Part shown: piece by piece, positions 9,248-18,703 of the stretch
How positions within the stretch are numbered: position 1 is the stretch's first letter
Layout of the letters: each line of letters opens with the position of its first letter
From: Tubiluchus corallicola
Lineage: Eukaryota; Priapulida; Priapulimorpha; Priapulimorphida; Tubiluchidae
Assembly (NCBI GenBank): GCA_030141605.1
Contig: JAQGDQ010002405.1
Span: 1 to 64,000, forward strand
Reading direction: 5' to 3'
DNA: 64,000 nt
Notes under the pieces: model-generated
The model's database searches: none
What the model saw: the letters and a program-made list of their open reading frames with translations, nothing else
Told to the model about the DNA's origin: nothing
Made by a program: the position numbers and the translations under genes

Positions 9248-9643
9248 TAAAATTATTTACGTTGAATCGATACTGCAGCCTGCTAATGAGAGGACTTTAC
9301 TAGGCGAAATATTTTAGTCGGGATCACTGGAGAGGTTTAAAAACTATCTTGATAAAACACCAATGCAGCTTTTTTAAAATAATCGCTCTTAAAATCAAGC
9401 TCAACTTATTTAATATTAATAATATATAAAAACTCTTAAACTAGAGAACAGCAAAAAAAGGTACTGTTTTAAAATCCAAATATTCTATTGAAAAAATATG
9501 AGTATCTTGCAAATAAAGAAGGAAGATCAAAGGCAAATATTTGTCACATATCTATCCTGTGTAGGCGGCAATCCGTAAAGATTGCCTATCTTTATTTCAT
9601 TTCCATAGTTTAACCCATGTGATATCCTCTAAATAATAAATAA
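9248..9643. other. Intergenic stretch, no gene seen
   Basis: AT-rich and stop-rich in all frames. Near 9293-9314 the string AGGCGAAATATTTT resembles the inverted sequence at the right end of the window (near 63.97 kb), which suggests a degraded copy of a dispersed repeat. Nothing else is supported. Confidence 0.5.
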
Positions 9644-9850
9644 TTAGCGATATGCGTTAAATATTGTGTCGTTTTTCCAAAGGGTGTAAGTTAAAAGCAA
9701 TAATTTTCTTTGAACTGCTGTAATACCTACCATTTTACTTGACTTATTAGCTTTTATTCGCTCATAGTCTTCCTTTAATGTTGGATTGAATCGTGATGAT
9801 ACTAAAGCAGGAAAATGCTGGACTGCCCTTATCTCATTTCTCAAGGTCAC
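9644..9850 (-). pseudogene. IS110/IS116/IS902-type transposase C-terminal remnant
   Basis: Only about 68 codons survive. They read as the very C-terminus of an IS110-family transposase, with the typical pattern PALVSSRFNP then YERIKANKSSKM then AVQRKLLLLTYTLWKN. The DEDD catalytic domain and most of the protein are missing, so this is a dead fragment. No element ends are recognisable. Confidence 0.7.
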
Positions 9851-9909
9851 TAAATTTAGTATAAACTACAATTTTGTAACCTTTATGGTCTGGGTACAAA
9901 AGTAAAAGG

Positions 9910-9967
9910 AATGCCCTTAAAGGCTCGATTTTTTGATTCTTTTCTATCAAAAACAAAAGAACGTAAA
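9910..9967. repeat. Dispersed repeat, one unit of the 53.6-kb array type
   Basis: TGCCCTTAAAGGCTCGATTT followed by the ATTCTTTT/AAAAGAA palindrome and CGTAAA. This is the same unit that occurs in tandem at 53.6-54.0 kb. Here it abuts the terminator of the giant GLUG gene. Confidence 0.75.
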
Positions 9968-10000
9968 AAAACCCGTGCTTTTGCAGTAAGCACGGGTTTA
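9966..10000 (-). terminator. Rho-independent terminator of the giant GLUG gene
   Basis: Inverted repeat AACCCGTGCTT/AAGCACGGGTT, followed on the minus strand by a run of T. It starts about 22 bp after the stop codon. The stem is the same as the one at 1953-1987. Confidence 0.85.
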
Positions 10001-10022
10001 AATATTATTCTCTTGCCTATTT

Positions 10023-13000
10023 TTAGTTGCCTGGTGGTGGCCAGGTGAGAACAGGCCATTGACCATTACCCCGCCACTTCCAGGTTTCAGTGTCATCGTC
10101 ACTAATAGACCAATCTACAAAAACATTTGTAGTACCATTGCCATCTGCTTCTTTATCTATATATACAGCTCCTTCTTTCTCCAGGTAAGCTCCCGAGGAG
10201 ACACCCGTCCCTCCATCAGAAATAGTTTGCCCCGTACTGCCCTTATCCCAGTAGCTGCCAGAAACAGTGCTATCTTTATACCCAATCAAGCCACCAATAT
10301 TATCACTACCTCCCGTAACAGATCCCACAGCATAACAGTTGGTAACAGTGCTGGCCTTTCTAGTATACCCAATCAAGCCGCCGGCTTGGGATCCTCCCTC
10401 CCCGACGGTCACGCTACCTGTTGCATAACTGTTGCTTACATTACTTCTGAATGCATACCCAACCAAACCGCCGGCTTGGGATCCTCCCTCCCCGACGGTC
10501 ACGCTACCTGTTGCATAACTGTTGCTTACAGTACTTTCGAATGTATTCCCAACCAAACCGCCGGCTTGGGATCCTCCCTTCCCGATGGTCACGCTACCTG
10601 TTGCATAACTGTTGCTTACATTACTTCTGAATGCATACCCAACCAAACCGCCGACACATACAATACCACTCACACCACCTCCTGATATTTCTATTCCAAC
10701 ATTCTCGATGGTTGCATTGTTTGCATAACCAAACAGCCCTACATAGTAATCATTTCCTCTATCTATAAATAGGTTGCTTATTACATATATCTCTCCACTA
10801 GCTGAACTAAATGAACCTGTAAATCTATTACTGATACCACCCACAGGGTCAAAACCTGCTGCAGGAAGCTCCTCCGGGAAAGTGCCTCCTGTTTGGGAGG
10901 GTTCTGGCAGCTCTATATCATTCATCAAAGTGTAGTCACCTGACAAACCGTACTTCATCCCCTGAAGATCCTGCCAACTTCTTATACTGTACTGCTCTTT
11001 AATAGTACTATTACTATACTCATAAGTAGCCCCTCCTATGGTAAGCTTAATGCCAACAGTACCATCTGCTATTGAACTCCAGGCAGAAGCACTCAGCACA
11101 TCGCCTCCCATTACAGCATTACCACCTGTTACATCTAATATACCATCCACTGCATCTCTGTCTGCTATCTCTAGTGAATACACATAATTCCCATCTGGCA
11201 GACCACCTACCTGAAACAGATCCGGCTTTTCAAGATCTCCGGCCCCTATACGACCTTCTTCATAGTAGCCCAAAACAGTGAAAGTGGGTGGTGAAGTCTG
11301 ATTTTTTACGGTTACAAAATATTCCTTGGTAGCATCTGGCGCTGTTACCGTGTAGGTTGCGGTGCTGGAAAAGTTCTCTGATACACCACTTTCCGGACTA
11401 ATGCTGGCACCCTCCGATATTCCTATTGTGGGGACTAATGAGGCGAGATCAACCCCATAAGAATAAGGGAGTAGTAGAGTAAAGCTACTTACCCCTGAAA
11501 TCTTTCCGATACCCACATTTTCAGATAATCCTTGGTTATTTCCATGCTCAAATACAAAGCTCCAGATATTGGCTACTTTACTTTGTATTGGTGTTATTTC
11601 ATTAGTCTGCCAATCGAGAACAGGCCAATTACTGTTGCCTATCCATCTCCAGGTGGAGACAAAGTCCCAGTCGATGAAAACTTCGTCATCAAACTCATAG
11701 TACTTACTGTTATACCTCTCCAGGTTAATACCGGAAGTGATACCAACCCCGCCGCCAGAAGAACCACTTTGCCCTGTACTACCCTTATCCCAGTAGCTTT
11801 TGGTTATAGTGCCTTGCCGATGCTCTCCCACCAGGCCGCCATTCATCACTCCACCCGTCACACTGCCAGTAGCGTAGCTATCGGTTATACTGCCATCGTA
11901 ATTATACCCCACCAGGCCGCCATTACTTCGTCCTCCCATAATACTAGTACCAGTAGCGTAACAGTTGGTTATACTGCCACTGTTATACCCCACCAGGCCG
12001 CCAGTGTGCTTTCCATCCGTCACACTGCCAGTAGCGTAGCTATCGGTTATACTGCCTCTGTTTTCCCCCACCAGGCCGCCGACATTTGCATAAGAATTAT
12101 CTCCTCCAGACACACTACCAGTAGCGTAGCTATCGGTTATACTGCCACTGTTTTTCCCAACCAGACCGCCAAGAGCTGATATGCTCATAATACTAGTAGT
12201 ACCAGTAGCGTAACAGTTGGTTATACTGCCTCTTCTGTTATCCCCCACCAGACCGCCAAGAGTTCGTCCTCCCATAATACTAGTACCAGTAGCGTAACAG
12301 TTGGTTATACTGCCCTCGAAATTACACCCCACCAGGCTGCCAACACACCCGTCGTCACCATCAGAACCTGTTCTTGTTGACTTTATACTACCACCGGTAA
12401 TGGTAATATTATTAACAGTACTACTACGATTATACCCCATCAGGCCACCAGCATATTCATGCCCCGTCACACCACCATCTGATATTTCTATTCCAACATT
12501 CTCAATGGTTGCATTGAATGCATAAGCAAACAGCCCTACATATTCATCATTTCCTCTATCTATAAATAGGTTGCTTATTACATATATCTCTCCACTAGCT
12601 GAACTAAATGAACCTGTAAATCTATTACTGCCACCACCCACAGGGTCAAAACCTGCTGCAGGAAGCTCCTCCGGGAAAGTGCCTCCTGTTTGGGAGGGGT
12701 CAGGCAGCTCTATATCATTCATCAAAGTGTAAGTGTAGTCACCTGACAAACCGTACTTCATCCCCTGAAGATCCTGCCAACTCTTTACACTATACTGCTC
12801 TTTGGTAGTGTTGTAGCTAAAGGTAGAACCTTCTAAGGTTAATACAATGGTAATATTGCCATCATCTATTTCATTCCAGTCAGAAGCAAGCAGCGTACTG
12901 CCTATTGAGGCTTTACCACCCAATACTGATAATGTACCACCTCCTGCATCTTTGTTGTCTATCTTTAGTGAATAGTCATAACTACCATCCTGAAGATCTC

Positions 13001-15254
13001 CTATCTGAAACAGATCCGGCTTTTCTAAGTCTCCGGCTCCTATACGATTGGCTCCATTATTATAACTTAAAACAGTGAAAGTGGGGCGTGGTATATTTTC
13101 GATGACTACGGTTACATAATAAGTCTGGGAAGTTTCATCTTGAGCTGTTACTTCGTATTCTACAGGTGCTGATTCACTGTTGGAAAAATCATTTAATACA
13201 CCACTTTCAGGACTTATTGAAGCATACTCCGATATCTCTATTCTGGGCCTTAGTGAATGCACGTCTGTACCAAAAGGTACCTTTAATCTAATTGTATTGT
13301 CTTCAGGTGAAATATCACCCTCCACTTTTTCTTCTATATATGTAGGGTTGTCTGATACTTCAAAGTCAAAGAGAGTGATCTCTTTTTCGTCACTTGCTGG
13401 CGTTTCTTTTACTGTTACTTCGTAAACCTTAGTGGTTTCATCATCTTGAGCTGTTACTTCGTATTCTACAGGTGCTGATTCACTGTTGGAAAAATCATTT
13501 AATACACCACTTTCAGGATCTATTGAAGCATACTCCGATATCTCTATTCTGGGGATTAGCTCGAGGTTTGTGCCATAAGGTACTTCGAGTGTGATATCTG
13601 TGCTTGTAATATTTTCCACAACTACGTCTTCAGTTAATTTATCTTTATTATCCCCTACCTCAAATGCAAAGCGGAGTATGTCGCTTGCTGTGCTAGCCTC
13701 CTCTTTATTAACTGTTACTTTATAATCCTGAGTCGTGTCATCCCCTGCTGTTACTGTATAGGTTACAAAACTCTCGAAACTTATTGCCTCTCCACTTTTA
13801 GGAGTGATGTGTTTACCTTTTATTGTAATTGTAGGAGTTAATGATGCTACATTTGTATTATAAGGTACTATTAATGTGATATCCGGACCTGTAACATCTT
13901 CCGCCACTACATCTTTAGTTAATCCTTTATCACTATTTTTATCTGCCTCAAACACAAAGCTCGTAATCTCTTTGTCTGTTTCAGATGCTACAGTAACTAC
14001 TACTCTATAAGTCTCAGTAGTAGTATTATCTTCTGATGTTACTGTGTATTCTACAGCTTGTGTGGCGCTGCTGGAAAAGTCCACAGATTCACCACTATCC
14101 GGACTAATAGTGGCACCATCCGATATTCCTATTGTAGGAGTTAACTCGAGGTCTGTACCAAAAGGTACTATGAGTGGGATATCTGTGCCTGTAATTACGC
14201 CCGCATCTACATCGACATATAAATTATTCTCATTATTTTTTTCCTCAAACACAAAAGTTTTGATTTCACATTCGGTATTTTGTGCTACTTCAACTGTTAC
14301 TGTATAATACTGCTTGTCGTCGCCATTCTCCGCTGTTACTGTGTAAGTTGTAGGGTTTGTTTCTTCAAAGTTTACAGGCACTCCACTAGCAGGATTAATA
14401 GTGGCACCATCCGATATCTCTATTGTAGGAGTTAACTCGAGGGCTGTACCAAAAGGTACTGTGAGTGTGATATCTGGGCCTGTAATTACGCCCGCATCTA
14501 CATCGACATATAAATTATTCTCATTATTTTTTTCCTCAAACACAAAAGTTTTGATTTCACATTCGGTATTTTCTGCTACAGTAACTGTTACTTTATAATC
14601 CTGCTCGTCGCCATTCTCCGCTGTTACTGTGTAGGTTAGATGGTTTAGTAGTCCAAAGTTTACAGGCACTCCACTAGCAGGATTAATAGTGGCACCATCC
14701 GATATCTCTATTGTAGGAGTTAACTCGAGGGCTGTACCAAAAGGTACTGTGAGTGTGATATCTGGGCCTGTAACATCTTCCGCCTTTACATCTTTAGTTA
14801 ATCCTTTATCACTATTTTTATCTGCCTCAAATACATAGCTCGTAATCGAGTTTGCACTACTTCCAGGTAACTTCGTAACTGTTACTTTATACTCCCGCTC
14901 GTCGCCATTCTCCGCTGTTACTGTGTAAGTTGTAGGGTTTGTTTCTTCAAAGATTATACCCACTCCACTTTCAGGACTAATAGTGGCACCATCAGATACC
15001 ACTATTGTAGGGATTAGAAAAAGGTTTGTACTAAAAGGAACTTTTAGCTCAATTTCTGTGCCTGTGATTACACCCGCATCTACATCGACAGCTAATGACC
15101 CATTGACACTTTTCCTAAACGCAAACTCAGTAATCAGATTCTCATCGGAGAGAGGTGGTTTTTCATCCCCTTTTTTACATCCCAATGTAATAGCCAGGAA
15201 TAAAAGAAACAACAATGCTGTGACTGATTTTAAAGCTTTTAAAAAAGTTTTCAT
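10023..15254 (-). CDS. Giant modular GLUG-repeat lipoprotein
   Basis: About 1743 residues, starting at MKTFLKALK; this gives a signal peptide with lipobox ITLGC (Cys at residue 26), whereas the 19 codons upstream in frame do not fit a signal. Order of parts: seven Ig-like DUF5018-type repeats of about 97 residues from roughly residue 40 to 720; a linker with FTVLSYNNGANRIGAGDLEK; the WQDLQGM landmark near 826; a first GLUG block (about 905-1145); an eighth Ig-like repeat near 1230; a second linker and WQDLQGM near 1426; and a second GLUG block (about 1510-1660). The two halves are thus duplicates of one plan. Several repeats are nearly identical in DNA, so the gene probably gains and loses repeats. 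Likely a long surface stalk with beta-solenoid heads; the ligand is unknown. Confidence 0.88.
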   Translation of the reverse strand: MKTFLKALKSVTALLFLLFLAITLGCKKGDEKPPLSDENLITEFAFRKSVNGSLAVDVDAGVITGTEIELKVPFSTNLFLIPTIVVSDGATISPESGVGIIFEETNPTTYTVTAENGDEREYKVTVTKLPGSSANSITSYVFEADKNSDKGLTKDVKAEDVTGPDITLTVPFGTALELTPTIEISDGATINPASGVPVNFGLLNHLTYTVTAENGDEQDYKVTVTVAENTECEIKTFVFEEKNNENNLYVDVDAGVITGPDITLTVPFGTALELTPTIEISDGATINPASGVPVNFEETNPTTYTVTAENGDDKQYYTVTVEVAQNTECEIKTFVFEEKNNENNLYVDVDAGVITGTDIPLIVPFGTDLELTPTIGISDGATISPDSGESVDFSSSATQAVEYTVTSEDNTTTETYRVVVTVASETDKEITSFVFEADKNSDKGLTKDVVAEDVTGPDITLIVPYNTNVASLTPTITIKGKHITPKSGEAISFESFVTYTVTAGDDTTQDYKVTVNKEEASTASDILRFAFEVGDNKDKLTEDVVVENITSTDITLEVPYGTNLELIPRIEISEYASIDPESGVLNDFSNSESAPVEYEVTAQDDETTKVYEVTVKETPASDEKEITLFDFEVSDNPTYIEEKVEGDISPEDNTIRLKVPFGTDVHSLRPRIEISEYASISPESGVLNDFSNSESAPVEYEVTAQDETSQTYYVTVVIENIPRPTFTVLSYNNGANRIGAGDLEKPDLFQIGDLQDGSYDYSLKIDNKDAGGGTLSVLGGKASIGSTLLASDWNEIDDGNITIVLTLEGSTFSYNTTKEQYSVKSWQDLQGMKYGLSGDYTYTLMNDIELPDPSQTGGTFPEELPAAGFDPVGGGSNRFTGSFSSASGEIYVISNLFIDRGNDEYVGLFAYAFNATIENVGIEISDGGVTGHEYAGGLMGYNRSSTVNNITITGGSIKSTRTGSDGDDGCVGSLVGCNFEGSITNCYATGTSIMGGRTLGGLVGDNRRGSITNCYATGTTSIMSISALGGLVGKNSGSITDSYATGSVSGGDNSYANVGGLVGENRGSITDSYATGSVTDGKHTGGLVGYNSGSITNCYATGTSIMGGRSNGGLVGYNYDGSITDSYATGSVTGGVMNGGLVGEHRQGTITKSYWDKGSTGQSGSSGGGVGITSGINLERYNSKYYEFDDEVFIDWDFVSTWRWIGNSNWPVLDWQTNEITPIQSKVANIWSFVFEHGNNQGLSENVGIGKISGVSSFTLLLPYSYGVDLASLVPTIGISEGASISPESGVSENFSSTATYTVTAPDATKEYFVTVKNQTSPPTFTVLGYYEEGRIGAGDLEKPDLFQVGGLPDGNYVYSLEIADRDAVDGILDVTGGNAVMGGDVLSASAWSSIADGTVGIKLTIGGATYEYSNSTIKEQYSIRSWQDLQGMKYGLSGDYTLMNDIELPEPSQTGGTFPEELPAAGFDPVGGISNRFTGSFSSASGEIYVISNLFIDRGNDYYVGLFGYANNATIENVGIEISGGGVSGIVCVGGLVGYAFRSNVSNSYATGSVTIGKGGSQAGGLVGNTFESTVSNSYATGSVTVGEGGSQAGGLVGYAFRSNVSNSYATGSVTVGEGGSQAGGLIGYTRKASTVTNCYAVGSVTGGSDNIGGLIGYKDSTVSGSYWDKGSTGQTISDGGTGVSSGAYLEKEGAVYIDKEADGNGTTNVFVDWSISDDDTETWKWRGNGQWPVLTWPPPGN
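10381..10650 (-). repeat. 90-bp tandem repeats inside the second GLUG block
   Basis: Three consecutive copies with exact 90-bp spacing (starts near 10381, 10471, 10561), each beginning CCGGCTTGGG or a close variant on the plus strand. They encode 30-residue GLUG units (AGGLVGYAFRSNVSNSYATG) and differ at only a few bases. Confidence 0.85.
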
Positions 15255-15331
15255 CCAAATTCTGTTTTTAATTTTACACCAATGAACTGCACTATTTGTG
15301 TAACACTGCAAATCAAATTATTAATACACTG

Positions 15332-15339
15332 CAAAGATA
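15332..15339 (-). promoter_or_regulatory. -7 box of the giant GLUG gene
   Basis: On the minus strand this reads TATCTTTG, a perfect TAnnTTTG. It lies about 80 bp upstream of the chosen ATG, giving a leader of roughly 70 nt. No convincing -33 TTG is visible. Confidence 0.5.
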
Positions 15340-15400
15340 CTAAATTCTTTTATTAAAAAAGGTTAAAAATCCCTAGTAGTCCTATAGCACCCAGGATAGT

Positions 15401-15437
15401 TGATTCTTTTCTATCAAAACAAAAGAACGTAAAGAAA
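15401..15437. repeat. Dispersed palindromic repeat
   Basis: ATTCTTTTCTATC followed by AAAACAAAAGAACGTAAAG, the same palindrome family as at 2.03, 9.93 and 53.6 kb. It lies between two minus-strand genes, just downstream of the TonB receptor stop codon, where it could help terminate transcription. Confidence 0.65.
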
Positions 15438-15450
15438 CCCTTACACTACT

Positions 15451-17844
15451 CTAAAATAGATTTCCTATCCTCACCCCTATAAAAACCGTGCGTGGCACCA
15501 GTGGCCCATACACATAGCCGGGATCTCTATTAATTCCCGTATCAAAATCGTTTTGGTATGAATTTAACAGGTTCTTCACTCCACACGAAAGTTCCAGCTT
15601 TGCATCGCCGCCAAGCGATATCTCGTCATAAGCCAGCTTTAACCCCAGCTCAAAAAATGGGGATGTTCTGCGCAACTCGCTATTTTCAACCTCCTCTCCT
15701 TCAATAGTCTCTGTCCAAAAATAGGGAACAAGCATTTTTCCTGTATAATTTGCTGTAGATGAAAAGCAAAATCCGGGAAGAAAACCCCAGTCAAAAGAGA
15801 GGTACCCATATGACTCCGGCGTTCGGTAAAACTTCGCCTCATCAAAATCCTCCTGAGGCTTGCTATATCTGCTTTGCTGCAGAGTAAAGCCGGACTGCAT
15901 CTGGAACCTGTAAGAAAATGCAGCATTAAACTCAATATTTACCCCGGCCACAGTAGCACTCTCTGCATTTATTCGCGTATTTACCGCTACGCCATTTTCA
16001 TCAGACTCACCATAATCAATGGAGAATGGATCTTTAAGCCTGGTGTAAAAGCCTTCCACAAGAATGTCTGTCTGAGTGCTACCCGCAGTAGTTGCCCAGT
16101 TAAGTGACGAGGAAAAGCTGTGAGATGTCTCCTGCTTAAGTCCGTCAGCATTCTTATAAATAATCTTTCTCAATCCCGATGTTGCAATATGCAGATCTTC
16201 ATCAAATATCTGCGGAGTCCTAAAGCCCTTAGCATAGCTAGCTCTGAACTTTATTTCACTCGTTATATCATACATTGTACTTACCCGGGGACTTACTACA
16301 AACCCTTCACTATCATCAGACTCTCCCACTTCATCTCTTATATAATAATAATCTAAACGCCCGCCAAGACCTACTTTAAGCCGGTTAACCAACCACTCTC
16401 CCTGAGCGAAAGCACTGGCCGTATTCACTCTCTGGCTGGCAATCTTTGTCCCATCAACAAATATGCTCTCTTCATGATTAAAATACCCGAGCTTATCATC
16501 CTCCAGGATATCTCCACTATTTTCTAACCCAACTATAAGTTCCGCTGAACCAATAGGGATCTGATTAAAATCATGAGAGTACTGCCCACCCAGTGAATAG
16601 GTCAGGCCATTCGTTTTTCCAAATGCAGACGGATCCTGCTCTGCACCGTAGTAGCTATCCCTCTCTATATGCTGCATAGACCCGAATAGTGACAACTTAT
16701 TGAACTCACTGGTAAACTTCTCCCACATCACCGCACCTGTATTTATTTTGTGGACTACAGCTTCCGAAATATCTGCCTCATGAAGTGGCAAATCAAACTT
16801 ATTCCCCCCTCTTCTACCCTCTCCAATATGAAAATAGTCAAAAGTTATCTTGCTTCTATTTCGCAAACGATAGTACCCCCTGAGCCCCATAGAACTATTA
16901 CTTATTGTAGATAACTCAGAAAAGCCGTCGTTATTTGCATCATATGCTCCTCTATCACGGTGAAAACCATATACACTCACTCCCGAACGATAATCTTTTG
17001 CAACTACAGATGCGTTAAAGCTCATATTGTAGTCACTTGCAGGGGTCCCATCAGTTCCAGCACCTATACCGCTGTAATTGCCCGCTATCTGATAGCTGTT
17101 CCTTACAGGATCTCTCGTAATAACGTTTATCGTACCCGCTATAGCGCTTGAACCGTAAAGAGCAGAACCTCCACCCCTTACAACCTCTATCCTGTCAATC
17201 ATATTTGCAGGAATCATTTCAAGTCCGTAAATCCCTGCCAACCCACTGAAAATAGGACGACTATTTATCAATATCTGAGAATAATGTCCCTCCAACCCAT
17301 TCATCCTAACCTGTGTAAATCCACAGTTTTGACAATTATTCTCCATACGTATCCCGGGTGCAAAACTAAGCCCCTCGCTCAATGTTGCGGCATTTACTCG
17401 CTCGAGCAATTTCTGGGGAATACTATTCACCACCGTTACTGCCGTTTTCAAATTCTGCTCATTCCTGTTTGCCGACACAACTATAGTATTAAGCCCTATA
17501 TTATCTCTCTCTATATCAAAGTTGAGCTCAACTGTTTTTCCTCTCTCAAGGTCAACATCTTTAACTACACTAGTGAACCCCATAGCCCTGACGCGAACTT
17601 TTTGCCGGCCTACAGGCAAGTTTACAAGCATAAAATGACCCGTCTCATCAGTAGCAATACCTATCGTTGTACCCTCTATTATAATACTCGCAAACTCTAC
17701 GTGCTCCCCTTCGCACGTTACATGCCCCATAATATTGGCATCAGTATTACTTCTTTTTGTGTTACTACCACCCTGACTTTGAGCAGCACTATAAAATGGA
17801 AATGCGACAACAAGTGCCATCGCAACAATATTTCTTAATATCAT
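15451..17844 (-). CDS. TonB-dependent outer-membrane receptor
   Basis: A 797-residue TonB-dependent receptor. A signal peptide ends near residue 21. A CarboxypepD_reg-like domain follows (about 35-120; GHVTCEGEHVEFASIIIEGT), then the plug (about 125-240; VVSANRNEQNLKTAVTVV and RIEVVRGGGSALYGSSAIAG), then the beta barrel to a C-terminal aromatic residue (GVRIGNLF). The plug holds an unusual cysteine pair, NNCQNCG, just before FTQVRMNGLEGHYSQ. It resembles siderophore, heme or metal receptors rather than SusC. The small gene immediately upstream on the same strand encodes a His-rich membrane protein, so a transition metal or a metal complex is a reasonable guess for the substrate; this is inference. 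Confidence 0.9.
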   Translation of the reverse strand: MILRNIVAMALVVAFPFYSAAQSQGGSNTKRSNTDANIMGHVTCEGEHVEFASIIIEGTTIGIATDETGHFMLVNLPVGRQKVRVRAMGFTSVVKDVDLERGKTVELNFDIERDNIGLNTIVVSANRNEQNLKTAVTVVNSIPQKLLERVNAATLSEGLSFAPGIRMENNCQNCGFTQVRMNGLEGHYSQILINSRPIFSGLAGIYGLEMIPANMIDRIEVVRGGGSALYGSSAIAGTINVITRDPVRNSYQIAGNYSGIGAGTDGTPASDYNMSFNASVVAKDYRSGVSVYGFHRDRGAYDANNDGFSELSTISNSSMGLRGYYRLRNRSKITFDYFHIGEGRRGGNKFDLPLHEADISEAVVHKINTGAVMWEKFTSEFNKLSLFGSMQHIERDSYYGAEQDPSAFGKTNGLTYSLGGQYSHDFNQIPIGSAELIVGLENSGDILEDDKLGYFNHEESIFVDGTKIASQRVNTASAFAQGEWLVNRLKVGLGGRLDYYYIRDEVGESDDSEGFVVSPRVSTMYDITSEIKFRASYAKGFRTPQIFDEDLHIATSGLRKIIYKNADGLKQETSHSFSSSLNWATTAGSTQTDILVEGFYTRLKDPFSIDYGESDENGVAVNTRINAESATVAGVNIEFNAAFSYRFQMQSGFTLQQSRYSKPQEDFDEAKFYRTPESYGYLSFDWGFLPGFCFSSTANYTGKMLVPYFWTETIEGEEVENSELRRTSPFFELGLKLAYDEISLGGDAKLELSCGVKNLLNSYQNDFDTGINRDPGYVYGPLVPRTVFIGVRIGNLF

Positions 17845-17920
17845 CGTATAATATTATTACAATTATTAAACACCAAATTGATTAAACTTTAATACTGGTA
17901 TATAGCAGCCTATGCAATAC

Positions 17921-17953
17921 ATCAGATAAGTATCAGATAAGTATCAGATAAAT
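17921..17953. repeat. Three 11-bp direct repeats upstream of the TonB receptor
   Basis: ATCAGATAAGT occurs three times in tandem with 11-bp spacing (the third copy ends in AAAT). It lies in the 152-bp gap between the His-rich gene and the receptor start. One helical turn per repeat would suit cooperative binding of a regulator, but it may be a simple tandem duplication. Confidence 0.6.
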
Positions 17954-17996
17954 CTTTAAAAATAAATATGAATTTGCAAAAAGCTCAAAATGAAAA

Positions 17997-18365
17997 CTAT
18001 ATATAGGGAGGAGAGCGACCTGTATGATAAAATATCTCTCCTGTTCCGGTATAACCTGCCAGGCTGACAGACTCAAACTGAACTGTAGGAAGTATTACAT
18101 CAACTCCGTTGGACAAAAAATCTAAACTATCCGCCAGGCCGTTAAAAAAATGGTAAAAAGTATACTCTTCCCGGGTATGTGTGTGATCTTGCCCTCCATC
18201 TCCCTCAGAAATATCCTTTGTAAAAGGATGAGAATGAGTAATAAATACACCATTATGCAAAACATGAGTATGCCGGTTTATAATCATACCTGCTGCTGCA
18301 GCTAAGTATACAAGCAAAAGACACAACGATGGATAAAAAAACACTATACGCTTCCTCCTTCTCAT
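17997..18365 (-). CDS. Small His-rich membrane protein
   Basis: About 122 residues starting at MRRRKR; the TTG three codons upstream lies within the promoter and is not used. One N-terminal transmembrane segment (about 10-28) is followed by a periplasmic part rich in histidine: NRHTHVLHNG, ITHSHPF, QDHTHTREE, YHFF. The His pattern suggests binding of zinc or another transition metal. It sits directly upstream of the TonB receptor on the same strand and probably works with it. The family is not one I can name with certainty. Confidence 0.7.
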   Translation of the reverse strand: MRRRKRIVFFYPSLCLLLVYLAAAAGMIINRHTHVLHNGVFITHSHPFTKDISEGDGGQDHTHTREEYTFYHFFNGLADSLDFLSNGVDVILPTVQFESVSLAGYTGTGEIFYHTGRSPPYI

Positions 18366-18371
18366 AGAAAA

Positions 18372-18379
18372 CAAAGATA
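18372..18379 (-). promoter_or_regulatory. -7 box very close to the start of the His-rich gene
   Basis: On the minus strand TATCTTTG, a perfect -7 box. It ends only 6 bp before the ATG at 18365, so transcription would start at or next to the ATG: a leaderless or nearly leaderless mRNA. Confidence 0.5.
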
Positions 18380-18703
18380 GAAACTAATTCTAAAAAACAC
18401 TACAGACACAGCGCAACAAGGCAGATGCAACACACAGACAATTGCACATAAAATAAACCTTCCCAAAATGGAACAACTTGGATCCCAATGAAAAAGACCA
18501 CTGAAAATTTTCAGCCCGCTCATGCAAAAGGCAGGTAAAAAAGACAAACTTTACAAAGGCCTCCGCCTTCAACTTCTATAGTACCACTAAACTTACAAAC
18601 CTTAAACGCAGATAAATCCCTTTTTTATTATACTTTTACTACACCTTTATTTTATTTTACATTATTACCTTCTAAAGAATATTATAAACTACTATAAATC
18701 AAC
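18380..18703. other. Divergent intergenic region, no gene seen
   Basis: Lies between the His-rich gene and the sulfatase, which are divergently transcribed. Short minus-strand frames here are not protein-like. Apart from the -7 box on the minus side, no strong signal is visible; the sulfatase promoter is not obvious. Confidence 0.5.

Noticed and set aside
10059-12179. Long plus-strand open frames of 208 and 215 codons opposite the giant GLUG gene
   Set aside because: They mirror the repeat periodicity of the gene on the other strand, have low-complexity repeats such as IPNQTAGLGSSLPDG, and lack promoters or family matches. They are antisense shadows.
17284-17838. 184-codon plus-strand frame opposite the TonB receptor
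   Set aside because: Fully antisense to a clear gene, with unlikely amino-acid composition and no recognisable motif.
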